From positions 704,155 through 768,154 of the forward strand of contig NW_022985071.1 of the NCBI RefSeq assembly GCF_010015585.1: a stretch of DNA of 64,000 nt, written 5' to 3'. The DNA comes from Eremomyces bilateralis CBS 781.70 (lineage: Eukaryota; Ascomycota; Dothideomycetes; Eremomycetales; Eremomycetaceae). Position numbers and translations under genes: made by a program. The first letter of the stretch is position 1, and each line of letters begins with the position of its first letter. This document shows, in pieces, positions 41,370 through 52,348 of this stretch. A model generated the notes under the pieces. That model searched no databases. It saw only the letters and a list, made by a program, of their open reading frames with translations, and was not told the DNA's origin.

Positions 41370-44138
41370 CAGGGTGGAGACTTGAGCGAGTTTGAGCGAA
41401 CTCAAGTCTTACGTAATCGAGTCGCCCGACTCTACTCACACTCGTCTAAGAACCTTGGCGAGCGTGCCTGTACCGTGGTTGCGCCAACCAAATAAAGTTC
41501 CAACTTTCCTTCCTGCTTATGTATAAACAGAGATTTCGTGGTGGTGAAGATGGTGAAGAGGATGATAATCTATATTACACTACTTATCTACATAGCCTCC
41601 GTAGACGCCTGATGATAGATAATCCTCTCGAGCTCCATATCACTGATAATACCTTGATTAAACCAATTCTGTAGGCAAATCAGTCTGTTCAACGTTTTTC
41701 CCTCCATCCGTGGCCTTTCGGTATCAAGAAGTCTCCCACAAGCTGACCAAATCCGCTCCATATCAGCGGCGGAGGAAGGAGTCGCGAAGAGGTCCAGAGC
41801 GATCTGGTATAGAGCGGGAAACCGCGTGCGATTAGCTACCCACCACGTAATAGGCGTATCAGTCTCCTCAGGGGCCTCTCGGAGATAGTAGGAGACCTCA
41901 TCGGGCGTGGAGATATTACGTGGTTCAAAACGAGGCGCGAGGGCTGCCTGGAAGGCCTTGTAGACCCTTTGGCGATCACTAGGGATGGTCTCCTGCGAGG
42001 CCTCCTGTGCATTCTCTGCACCCGAATCATTATCCTGTATCTTGGATACATTCTCGCGGAGTTTGCGTAGGAGCTCGGCAGTCTTGTGGCTACTAGCTTC
42101 GGAGTCGTCCAACCACGCCTTCTTGTATTTTGGGTGGAGGAGAAGGGCGAGTCTGTACGCAGGAATATCCTCCATCTTAGACCGGTATTCCTTCGCCTTA
42201 ACCAGGGCCGCTTGTATGGCCCTTACGAGCTCCTGGAGCTCCTGATTCTGTGAAAGATCCGCGAGGAAACCCTCCAGGGCCCGGATAATCATAAGAAGCG
42301 ATGGATACGCCTCCCAAAGAGCCCCTTTAGCACCATGGTCCGCATTCCCTTCCAGGATCCAGGTCGCATGCTTCATCGGTTCGTACAACTCGATAAGTTT
42401 CTCAAGGATACGCCAATCGTCGACGGTAAGGCCCTGAAGGTGCTGATACCGCTCGCAGTACTGATCAATAGCGACACGCAGCTTGATGGCTCGCTGGACC
42501 GAATCGTACCGCGAGTTCCACCGTGTGGCGTTCTCACGTACGATTCTAAGGGGCCGATCGGTCTTAATGGACTTTTCGTTGCCCGTCATATCCTCAATAA
42601 TATCAGTCTGTATCGTAAAGAACTCTTTCTCCTGTTTAGGACTCTTTTTGATATGACCAATGATAGCTTTAAGCTTGGTAATGGGCTCTATGTCGGTATT
42701 GGTAGGAAACCCAGAATCCAAATCCGTGTAGCCTTCAGCCCGCCTAGGTCGTATAGTATCAAGCCCATTGTCATTGCTGGCTTCGATATTAGACGAATGG
42801 TCCCTGGAAAGCTGTTGGCAAACTAAATTCACGATGTGGGTACTACAGCGTAAACGCCTTCCCGATAAAGTGAGATTTAGGAGCTTCCCAAGCTCTTTAA
42901 CCGCGGTAGAGTTGTTTTCCGCGTTATCAGACATTAGGAACGCAATCCTTGCCTGTATCTCAAACGTTTGGATAGCCTTGGTAAGGAGCTGTGCGATATT
43001 GTCGCCGGTATGAGCACCTTCGATCTCCTCTAGCCGTAAGAGGATATTTTGTTGACGCGGTATTCCTTCCCCGGAGATGAAATGCGCCTCGATCCCAAGG
43101 AAAGGAAGGTCGTTCGTAGAGGTCCAGATGTCATAAGACAGTGAAACATTGCTAAGACTCCGCGAGATCTTATGAGAAACGAGACGACGACATTCCTTGT
43201 ATGCGAGATCAATTTTCTTGCGCACAGACTTATGGTTGCGTACTCCCATCTCAATCTCTCCACCACTTAAAGACTCCATCAGCGCGTTGAAGCTGTTTGA
43301 CGAAGCCTGACGAAAAGGCACTCCATCAACCACTAGCCATTTCAAATAGGCTGTGTGGGCGTTGAGGAGGGTCCTCTGACGGTATCCTGTAAAATCCTCC
43401 CACGATTCTGGATGTCCTGGAGGGATAACCTTCGATCCATGCCTGAGAAAACCGTGATCGTTTATGAGATGTCGACGGGCATTGGAAGTAGCTGATATCG
43501 AATACATCTTGATATCGTTGATCGATTTCGCTTGAAACCAGCATTTACGACAGACCCAGTACGGTATCTCTTCCTCTGTATCGCCCATTTTCCGTACTGT
43601 AAACCCCCAGTACCATATGGAGCTTGTCCGGTGTTTCTTCCGCATTGCTTGACGCGTTGGAGGAACGTCAACCGCATATAGACCGTATTTGTCGAGCTGA
43701 GGTCGCAGGGGGACAAACTCTAGCAGTCGGTCTGTTTCCGTGGTATATGGGGTCTCAGACGACGAGGTCGAGGAGTACGAGTCTGTATACGATGCCATAT
43801 TGATGTTTTCCATGATCGGAATCTCGTTTTCTTGAAATCTCACGGACTTTTGGTGAAACCGGACCAAGACACAGACTTGAATTTCGGTTTTGAGCTACTG
43901 TACATTTGTAACATGAGCAATGAACATCGAATTTCGACATGAAGCCGTCATTGCTATGTAATTCATATGGTTTTATAGCCATAACGAGCAAATCTGGGGT
44001 CCAAGTCCAGCAAGATTGGTAGACTAGTATGGAAGAGGATTAGCGGGAGACTCGCTACGAATCTTGAGCGAGCATCGAGCGAGTCCTTGGCGAGCGAGTG
44101 CAAATGAAGCGAGTGGCTCGACTCAAGTCTCCAGCCTG
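41370..44138. mobile_element. Intact hAT (Ac-like) transposon
   Basis: An element of 2,769 bp. Its ends begin CAGGGTGGAGACTTGAGCGAG on the left and, on the right in reverse complement, CAGGCTGGAGACTTGAGTCGAG: inverted repeats of about 20 bp with a few differences, starting CAGG as hAT ends do. Both ends are flanked by the identical octamer CTCGAAAC. Sub-terminal GCGAG-rich motifs occur on both sides (GGCGAGCG at 41457 and 44085). It carries one intact transposase frame on the minus strand. It lies only 19 bp outside the last repeat of the MULE-like element. Confidence 0.95.
41588..43867 (-). CDS. hAT-family transposase
   Basis: An intronless, undamaged frame of 759 residues. A BED-type zinc finger lies near the N-terminus (Cys106, Cys109, His133, His138 in YWVCRKCW...SNARRHLINDH). 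The RNase H-like core follows, with SLSYDIWTSTND and FLMSDNAENNSTAVKELG holding the first catalytic aspartates, RCSTHIVNLVCQQL, and the conserved RENATRWNSRYDSVQRA. The C-terminal dimerisation segment is WWVANRTRFPALYQIALDLFATPSSAADMERIWSACGRLL, the hallmark of the family. An in-frame ATG 18 codons later (MENINM) could be the true start. The enzyme excises and reinserts the element. Catalytic regions look complete. Confidence 0.95.
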   Translation of the reverse strand: MVRFHQKSVRFQENEIPIMENINMASYTDSYSSTSSSETPYTTETDRLLEFVPLRPQLDKYGLYAVDVPPTRQAMRKKHRTSSIWYWGFTVRKMGDTEEEIPYWVCRKCWFQAKSINDIKMYSISATSNARRHLINDHGFLRHGSKVIPPGHPESWEDFTGYRQRTLLNAHTAYLKWLVVDGVPFRQASSNSFNALMESLSGGEIEMGVRNHKSVRKKIDLAYKECRRLVSHKISRSLSNVSLSYDIWTSTNDLPFLGIEAHFISGEGIPRQQNILLRLEEIEGAHTGDNIAQLLTKAIQTFEIQARIAFLMSDNAENNSTAVKELGKLLNLTLSGRRLRCSTHIVNLVCQQLSRDHSSNIEASNDNGLDTIRPRRAEGYTDLDSGFPTNTDIEPITKLKAIIGHIKKSPKQEKEFFTIQTDIIEDMTGNEKSIKTDRPLRIVRENATRWNSRYDSVQRAIKLRVAIDQYCERYQHLQGLTVDDWRILEKLIELYEPMKHATWILEGNADHGAKGALWEAYPSLLMIIRALEGFLADLSQNQELQELVRAIQAALVKAKEYRSKMEDIPAYRLALLLHPKYKKAWLDDSEASSHKTAELLRKLRENVSKIQDNDSGAENAQEASQETIPSDRQRVYKAFQAALAPRFEPRNISTPDEVSYYLREAPEETDTPITWWVANRTRFPALYQIALDLFATPSSAADMERIWSACGRLLDTERPRMEGKTLNRLICLQNWFNQGIISDMELERIIYHQASTEAM

Positions 44139-44146
44139 CTCGAAAC
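44139..44146 (+). repeat. Right 8-bp target-site duplication of the hAT element
   Basis: CTCGAAAC, identical to 41362-41369. Confidence 0.95.
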
Positions 44147-44705
44147 AGTATGATATGCAAATCACATGATATTTTAGTGTGCACGTGATTGATCTGATGA
44201 TTGCACAATTGGTGCCTCAGTCCACAAGGCATCCACCGGCGAAGTCGCCAGAACAACGCAACAGCTTCTGCCTCTTGGGGTTCTCTGCATTCTGAGCCTC
44301 TGAGCTGTTCCTTTGACATTCACTTTATCAAATACCTGTCCCGGTATCTAATCCATTTAGTCAACTCATCTTCCAATCCCTCCTTTCGATCCTCTTCCAT
44401 CATCCGTGCTTGCCGCATTCCTTTCAACCCATCATCCCAACTCCGCTTGTGCTTCTCCTTCCTCCCTTTCGCCTTGGCTGCTAGCTAAACGCGCTCATCC
44501 GTCACCCATCCGCGTCAGACGTTTGCCTCCCCCGATCCCCAACTCCGAATACCTCTGCTCCTGCTGCATCCAGCTCCGTCGACATCCAGATCCGTCCGCC
44601 ATCTGCGCCCGATCTTTCGAAAGTCCACGGACTCGTTTCCGACCGTTGTCTCGACTCCCGAACACCCCATCCATATTCCCCCTTCGAGGTGGTTGCGTTG
44701 CCGGC
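44147..44705. promoter_or_regulatory. RPN2 promoter and leader
   Basis: About 560 bp between the hAT duplication and the RPN2 start. The last 350 bp are C/T-rich and probably form the 5' leader. A search for a perfect GGTGGCAAA proteasome element by eye found only near matches, so no site is claimed. Confidence 0.45.
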
Positions 44706-47700
44706 ATGGTTGGTCTCACATCGGCCGCTGGCCTCGTGGGCTTTCTATCAGAACACGATCCGACGTTGCGAAGTTTCGCCCTTCACAAGCTGAATGAGGA
44801 TATTGATTTGTTATGGCCCGAAGTCTCCGGCTCCCTCGCTCAAATGTACGTCACCCTTGTTGATGCCTTTCATCGCGCTTGGCCCGTCGTTCACCTGACG
44901 GCTGTGAACTTCTATCATCAACAGAGATGTGATGTGGGCGTCCCCTAGCTAACCATGAACAGTGAGGCGCTTTACGAAGATGAATCCTTTCCAGATCGTG
45001 AACTCGCCGCCCTGGTGGCCGCCAAGGTCTACTACCAGCTACAAGAATACGACGAGAGCATGGTGTTCGCCCTAGGTGCCGGAAAACTATTCAGCATCGA
45101 TCAGCCGGGAGAGTTTGAAGACACGATTATTGGTATGTTCTTGGTTCGCCGTTGGTGAGGCGTTGTTGCCGTTCTGGCTGGACCGCTAACCGTTCAACAG
45201 CAAAGTGCGTGGATACGTATATCGCGCTGTCTGCTATGCACAATCCTCCCGCACCAGCGAGCAGTGCAAATTCCGCGCCGCCCGTTTTGTCAACCGTGTT
45301 CTCCAACGCGACCAACGGTGCCGCGAACACGTCCGCCAGCCTCGCCTCCCCGACCACGCCGTTCTCGCAATCAATCCTCCCGTCAAAGTCGCTCCTATCA
45401 CGTCAAGATTCATCATCGTTGGAATCGTCCTTGATGGTGGGCAACGGGGGCATTGTCGGTGCTCACCCGGCGCCGTTGGCCCTCCAGCGGAACGTTCAGA
45501 AGAATCTGCAGGCCGTCATTCGGAGACTTTTCGAGAGCTGCTACGAGATCGGCGAGTACCATCACGTGGTTGGCATCGCCGTCGAAGCCCGCAATCTTGA
45601 GGTTTTGCGGGAAGCCATCCTCCGTGCGAGCCGAGAAGAGAGAAAACAGAGCAAAAAGGCCGCGAGTCCCACTCCAGGCAAGAGCGAGGAACTGATGGAG
45701 TATGTGTTGGACATCTGCATGAACATCGTCCAGGAGCGAGGATTACGGAACGAGGTAGGCTCACATCACGCCACTGGACCGCAGGGCGCTAACGTTGAAT
45801 AGATCCTCCACCTGATCCTCGACCTTTTGAACGACATCCCCAATCCCGATTACTTTTCGATCGCCAAATGCGTCGTCTATTTGGGCGAGCATTCCATGGC
45901 ATCCAACATACTGAAGCAACTCGTGGAAAGAGACGATTCCAAGTCCCTCGCGATCGCCTACCAAATCTCCTTCGATCTCTACGACAATGGCACCCAAGAA
46001 TTCCTATCTACAGTGATGGAAGGATTGCCAGATACGACCGAGGAAGCGAAGGACAACGAGCACCCGGTCGCGAACGGGGATATCAACCACGACCGTGAGC
46101 CGGCCGAACCGACGGAGACGGACCAGCTGCTGGACTCGAACGGCGATTCGCAAGCGAACGGTCCTCGGACCTCGACCATCGCCACGCGCACGAAGCCGGC
46201 GACCGAGGCGGAAACGAAAGCCTATAAATCCATTCGACAAATCCTGACCGGCACGAAGTCAATCGAGCTCAACCTGGAGTTCCTATACCGATCCAATCGA
46301 CACGATATCGCCGTGTTGAACCGCATCCGAGACAGCCTCGAGGGCCGGAATTCCATATTCCACTCGGCTGTTACGTTTGCGAACGCATTCATGAACTCGG
46401 GCTCGATGAACGATGGGTTTTTCCGACAAAACTTGGAGTGGCTCGGTAAAGCCGTGAACTGGAGCAAGTTCACCGCCACGGCGGCCCTGGGCGTGATCCA
46501 TCGCGGAAATATCGGGCAAGGCTTGAAATTACTTGAGCCCTATCTTCCCAAGGCAACATCGGTGAGCGGATCCCCCTACAGCCAGGGCGGTAGTCTGTAC
46601 GCTCTGGGGCTCATCTACACCAATCACGGGACCCAAGTCTTGGATTACCTGCGAAAGCAATTCAACGAAGCGACCGAAGAGGTCGTGCAGCATGGTGGTG
46701 CTCTCGGCCTCGGCGTCGCCGGGATGGCGACTGGTTCCGAGGACATCTTCGAGGAGCTCAAAACCGCTCTGTGGTCCGACTCCGCCATCAATGGAGAGGC
46801 CGTGGGCCTTGCCATGGGGTTGATCATGCTCGGCACCGGAAGCACCAAGGCACTGCATCTCATGATCCAATATGCCCATGAAACGCAGCACGAGAAGATT
46901 GTTCGTGGCCTCGCCATGGGCATGGCGCTGATTATGTATGCCCGACAAGAAGCGGCCGACGATCTTATCAATGGGCTCCTCGAGGAACCCGACCCATCGC
47001 TCCGCTACGGTGGCATCATGACCATTGCGTTGGCGTATTGTGGAAGCGGAAGCAACCGTGCCGTCCGTCGACTGCTCCACGTAGCTGTCAGCGATGTCAA
47101 CGATGATGTGAGGCGAGTCGCCGTTATGAGCTTGGGCTTCGTTCTGTTCCGGAAACCGGGCAGCGTTCCACGGATGGTGGAATTGCTGGCCGAGAGCTAC
47201 AACCCGCACGTCCGGTATGGCGCCACCATGGCCCTGGGGATTGCCTGCGCTGGAACAGGGTTGGACGACGCGATCGATCTGCTCGAGCCGATGATGAAAG
47301 ACTCGGTCGACTTCGTCCGCCAGGGCGCGTTGATCTCTCTCGCCATGATCATGGTGCAGCAGAACGAGGTCATGAATCCCAAGGTGGCGACCATCCGCAA
47401 ACTGCTGACCAAGACGGTCAGCGATCGCCATGAAGACGCGATGGCCAAGTTCGGAGCGGCGCTCGCACTGGGAATCATCGACGCCGGCGGTCGAAATTGT
47501 ACCATCGGCCTGCAAACGCAAACGGGGAACCTCAACATGACCGCGGTCGTGGGGATGGCCATCTTCACCCAATATTGGTATTGGTTCCCGCTGACGCACT
47601 TCCTATCCCTCTCCTTCACACCGACGGCCATCATCGGAGTAGACCAGGATCTGGAAATCCCCAATTTCGCGTTCCACAGCGCCACACGGCCGAGTCTGTT

Positions 47701-48588
47701 CGACTACCCGCCAGAGCAGGAGGTCAAGACCGAGGAGGCACCCGAGAAGGTAAAGACCGCCGTTCTTAGCACGACGGCTCAGGCGCAGAGGAGGAAGATT
47801 GCCAAAGAGCGACAAGCCCGGCGGGAGAGCACGAGTGGCATGGAGATCGACCAAACCCCTACCACCCCCAAAGTTGGCGCCGAAGACGCGATGGAGGTGG
47901 ACGAGGAGACAAAGAAGGAGGACGAAGAGAAACCCCCGGCCGAAGGGGACAAGGAGAAGTCAAAGGACGGCGCGGCAGTCGAAGGCAAAAAGCGACCGGA
48001 AAAGGAGAAGGTGGGGTACGAGCTGGAAAACATGTCTCGCATTCTTCCCGCGCAGACCAAGTACCTCAGCTTCCCGAGTGACCGATATGTTCCGGTCAAA
48101 AAGGTGAGCACCAGTCTACCGTTGTATGTTCGTTGCTAACAGATTCCCAGCCTACCGGCGGCGTCATCCTGGTCCACGACAATCAGCCATCCGAGCCGAA
48201 AGACCTGCTCGAACTCAAGGTCCAGAAAGCTGTCGTCACCGCCGCGCCCACCGCTGGCCAATCGACCGGTCCCTCCGGGGCGCAAACGGCCACCACGGGA
48301 ATCCCCAGCATCGGCAGTCTCTCGTCGTCGCAGCTCGGAAACCTCAACCCCGCGCAGCGCGACATGATCGGGAACCTGCAGCGCCTGTTGGGGGAGCAAG
48401 GCCACGGTCAGGCCGGGGAGGACGAGCCGCAGACGCCCGCGTTCCGGGGCGATCACGGCGGCGCGGCGGCGGGGGCGGGCGTGCTTACCGCGTGGGATGA
48501 TGGGGAAGAGGAGGCGGAGGCGCCCGACGCGTTTGACTATGACAGCGACGGACACCGCAACGATGGGATGGACGATGATGAGGAGTAA
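44706..48588 (+). CDS. RPN2: 26S proteasome non-ATPase regulatory subunit Rpn2
   Basis: The largest scaffold subunit of the proteasome base, which holds Rpn13 and contacts Rpn1. Five exons: 44706-44845, 44963-45132, 45201-45754, 45803-48103 and 48151-48588, giving 1,200 residues. The N-terminal rod starts VGLTSAAGLVGFLSEHDPTLRSFALHKLNEDIDLLWPEV. The toroid is made of proteasome/cyclosome repeats such as GGALGLGVAGMATGSEDI, GEAVGLAMGLIMLGTGS, VRGLAMGMALIMYARQ, GGIMTIALAYCGSGSN and VRYGATMALGIACAGTG. A charged insertion of about 880-970 (KEDEEKPPAEGDKEKSKDG) precedes the C-terminal domain. A second insertion in the N-terminal rod (Ser/Asn/Ala-rich, about 115-165) adds to a length above the usual 1,000-1,100. 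The C-terminus is acidic, ending DGMDDDEE. Confidence 0.96.
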
Positions 48589-49339
48589 AGGGACGATACC
48601 ACCCGCCTTTTTCGCTCGGGGACGACCACCATCCACCTCCGCTCGCCATTCGGCATCCTCAGATTCGCTACGACGCCTCGAGACACCCCGATGCGCTGGA
48701 TCGGCCACCCGCTTCGATCCACCCTTCGACCTAATCCCCATGCATCTGGTTCGGCGCCTACGGACTGTAATCGTCTTTTTTCACGTTCACGTTTGTCTTA
48801 ACAACTTCCTGCCTGCGTACCTTGCGCTGACGGGGTCCACGGTGCTTCTGGATTTTGGAACCCGCGCGCGGTCTTAGAATAGTAAGGGGGGGACGGGTTA
48901 TAAGATGTAGAGTATTCATACGTGCAACCAACCCATCAGATATAATCCATGTGTGTTCTTGAGAATTTGCTTGGTCGACGTGATGAGATTATGTCCCGGA
49001 TTTTCTTTTTAGTATAAGTAGAAGCGTTAAATCGTCTGGTGTGGAATACTTTGATGGCAACAGCATCTAATAGCTATCCCAGGCAGGGGGAGCTGCTTAG
49101 TGGGCTGTGGTAATCCACGTCCGCCACGTCCAGACCACTGTACGCGTAGACCTACCGTACGAGTCCTGTAGCCAAGCTTCCTTTACTGAGTTATTGCCTT
49201 TCAACCTGCATGTTACAACTATCGGAAAAAACATGCCATTCACCCCTTCGTCCAGAAGAACGGTGCCTTTGCAATCCCCATAGCGTTTAATGGACCTTCT
49301 GGTCATCACCCCCCACTTCGACGTGGACAATCGGTAGCC
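48589..49339. other. Intergenic region between RPN2 and RTC5
   Basis: About 750 bp between two plus-strand genes. The first 300 bp have coding-like base composition and an open frame in another phase (48497-48877), which I take as chance overlap with the RPN2 end. The RTC5 promoter should lie in the last 300 bp. Confidence 0.5.
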
Positions 49340-51344
49340 ATGGGTCAAGGGCAATCCACCCCTCCCGTCTCCATCGGTATGTGAGCCACCAACGCTCCAG
49401 ACGGCGAATCTACTAACCCACCCGACAGAGGAGCTCAACCGGGATCTCGTGAATAAACTCCTCGAGAAATGCTACTCCCCCATAGAAATATACTCTTTCA
49501 AGCATGTCTTCCGCTCCCTCGCCGACAGCGAGAGCGGCCTGCGCTACTGGACCGAGAGCACCCTCTGTCGCTTCCTCGAGCTGCCCGACGCGATCGGCGC
49601 GGGCCCCGTCGTCTATCAGATGGCGACCTATCTAGGCGCGTTCCCCTTCCCCAGCCAAGCGCCGGCCATCTTGACCAACGACGCCTTGCTGAAGGTGGTG
49701 ACGATCTTGACCGGGAGATATGAAGCGGTCTTGCGGAAGGGGAGGGAAACGTGGGTGAGGGAGATCTATCGGAGCCTGGCCGTCCACGACCGCACGCTGC
49801 GGCAGAAAGAGTCGCGAGGCGGGGAGAGTCCGACAGAGCGAGCGGACGGAAAGGGGTTCGCCGTGGATGAAGCGGCGGATGACGATGAGGATGGCGATGA
49901 CGAGCTGGTCCTGTCCGCCTTCGAGACGTTGGATGCGATCGAAGCCTTCGGACACGGCGAGAGGGTGGACGTCCACCACTCGGTCATCCCGAGCGACAAC
50001 CTGCTGAAGCTGATCGAGCTGCTCATCCTCGCATCCCCGATGGGCGCGCAGGAGAAACTGTCGGCGATCACGTCGGAGCTGACGGACGCGAAGGTCAGTG
50101 AACTGCGAAGGACGGCCGGCAACATCTTGGCTACTTTCGGCGTGGAACAGAGCCATGGCGTGGCGTTCAAGACTTTCCACGCCGTGGTGATTACGTCCCT
50201 TCCGTACCTGTTCGACGGGCTGCGGCCATTGTTCGAGCATTTCCTGTTCGACAAGGACTTCGACCTCTCCAAGCGAAAGATGTCGGCGTCTTTGACCTCC
50301 GAGTTGTCGCCGTCTGTCTCGACGCTACTGTCGACGCCGCTGTCGACACCGTCCGAGTCCATTATTGCAGAGAAACCCACGCCGCCAGAGCAGGAGCCGG
50401 CTCTACTAGAGCCAGGAGAGATTCTTGATCTGAATACATTGAGTCACCTGTCATTCTTCCTCCGTCCCTCCCCGTTTCGCCACGTCCATCCGCTGTACGC
50501 CGGATCCCGCGCGGGATTCAGCATGGGATCGTTTGAGAAATGCGTCTTCAAATACCCCGGACCTACGATTCTCCTCTTGCGAGGTGAAGTGATGTCCGCC
50601 AGCGAAATGGCCAGCACCGGGAATCCCCGATTACGTACATTTACCGACTCCATCCCCCCATCACGCCTCTCCTCGTCGATCCCCACATCCTCCCAATCGT
50701 CGACCGTAACCTACGGAGCATACATCCCCTCACCATGGAAATCGACACCATCGGCATGCTTCGGCGATTCTAGCACCGTTCTCTTCCAACTCTCCCCACG
50801 GCACCTTCTCTTCCCCGCCTCGACTCTCTCCCCGCATTATGTCTACTGCAACAAGAACCCCACGACGTTCCCCGGCATCGGATTCGGCAGCCCCGCCCCC
50901 GTCCGCAGCGCATCCCACATCCACGGCGTCGACCGTCGCCACAGCTACTCCGAGCGCCGCACCCTCCCGCTCGGCCCCGTCAGCCTGCACCTCGAAGACG
51001 GCCTGGAGTTCGCCGTGTTCACCCACGATGCCGAGGGCGGCGGCTCGTTCCTCCCGTCGCCGATCGCCGGATTCTCGGCGCACCACGCTGCGGCGCAGCC
51101 GAGTGCGCGCAGCCTGGCGTCGTGGCAGGACCGCATCGAGATCACGTCGCTGGAGGTTTGGGGGCTGAGTGCGGCGGGCGATGGGACGGAGGCGGAGGAA
51201 CAGAGGCGGGCGTGGAAATGGGAGGAGCGGGAGGCGGAGCGGCGGAGGAGGATTAATCTTGGGACGGGGGATCGGGATGCGGATTACGAGCTGTTGAAGA
51301 TGGCTGGGCTGGTGAGCGGGGAATACAGCGGGGGAAGTATGTGA
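49340..51344 (+). CDS. RTC5: TLDc-domain protein, restriction of telomere capping protein 5
   Basis: Two exons, 49340-49376 and 49429-51344, with a 52-bp intron (GTATGT, branch TACTAAC, acceptor GACAG), encode 650 residues. The start MGQGQSTPPVSIEELNRDLVNKLLEKCYSPIE is the conserved beginning of fungal Rtc5, with Gly2 and Ser6 matching an N-myristoylation signal. The middle contains helical EF-like and linker segments. The C-terminal TLDc domain (about 340-640) shows LRPLFEHFLF upstream, then PRHLLFPASTLSPHYVYC, GIGFGSPAP, LPLGPVSLHLEDGLEFAVFTHD, and ITSLEVWGL, the usual end. In yeast Rtc5 interacts with the vacuolar H+-ATPase and affects its assembly; the telomere name comes from a genetic screen. 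Confidence 0.93.
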
Positions 51345-51598
51345 TAAACGGGATGGGCGGGAAACATTTCCTCTTACTGACGAGCCAGTCGACGGGATTG
51401 CTGTCGTTTGGATGGGCGTTCATGGATGCTTTGGACGAAAAAGGAGGATTTAATGCGTCATGAGATTCACAAGATATAGTAATACATGCGTCGTCCTGGG
51501 GATGCTTCGCTATAATACAAGAGGTTCGATATCATCCCATGTGAAACACCCAGACTCCATCCGCCCGCCGCCGTGGTATGCTCGCCTTTCACTCCGAC

Positions 51599-52093
51599 TT
51601 ATCCTTGCCTGTGACGTATCAGATATGCCATGGTGAAGCGTAAAGGTCAACTCACCGCTGCTTGTGCTTCGGGTTCTTGCTACATATGATGTAGACATAC
51701 TTCTTCTTCCGTCGCACGCTCTGTCCTTCTGTCAGCACACCGTCGTCACAATCGCCAATCCTTCCGCCGGGAGATTTCTGCATACCTTACATCCGTCGCA
51801 TAATTTCTTCACGGACGTCCGCACCTGTTCAGCTCAGCATCCACCCCCGGTCCTGGAATCAAGCAACCAACCTTCATCCCTCTTCGCTGTCCTACGGTTG
51901 TGAAGATCGAGGTGCCATTGGCCTCCACGGCCCCGGAAGGGCTTAGGAATTGCGATGGACGATTGGGTCGTGGGAAGCGGAGGGTTTGCGAAATCGACGT
52001 GATGCTTCGACGGAGCGGAAGCTGGGTGAACGGACTTGAGCAGGTCGGTCGGGAGACCTGCCTGCTTGTAAGTAAGAGGGTCCGAGCCAACAT
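51599..52093 (-). CDS. RTC6: Mitochondrial ribosomal protein bL36m
   Basis: The smallest protein of the mitochondrial large subunit. Four exons, 52093-51872, 51824-51786, 51720-51656 and 51608-51599, give 111 residues. The first 70 residues are a Ser/Arg-rich mitochondrial presequence (MLARTLLLTSRQVSRPTCSS). The core [40 protein letters not shown] carries the zinc ligands Cys-X2-Cys, Cys and His. The last exon is only 10 bases; without the final splice the frame would stop after KHKQR, whereas splicing (GTGAGT, 47 bp, acceptor TCACAG) restores the invariant ending RQG. It ends toward RTC5, about 250 bp away. Confidence 0.93.
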
Positions 52094-52348
52094 CTTGTCT
52101 GGTGATTTGGGGATATGCGGCGTGGAGTGGTCGAGGATGTTAATTGTTGGATCCACCACGAATTCACGATGTCCAGTCTCCCAAGAACCCTGTCGATGAT
52201 AATCTAGATCACGTGACTCGATATATACTAGAATATCGGATATCACGGTCGGAATGGAATTATGGAATCTCCTCTAATCATCGACTTTCCGCTGGGGTTT
52301 TACTGTTTATTGGTGTCTCTAAATCAAACTCTGCACATTATACAACTC

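Noticed and set aside
41400-41430. Relationship between the hAT left end and the pogo inverted repeat
   Set aside because: Both contain ACGTAATC and CGAGTCGCCC, but spacing and order differ and the rest is unrelated; I treat it as coincidence or a shared short motif without evidence of exchange.
46529-47599. 356-codon open frame antisense to RPN2
   Set aside because: It lies entirely opposite the highly conserved proteasome repeats of RPN2, and its composition (His/Asp/Arg-rich) is what the complement of that coding sequence gives. No splice or start context supports it.
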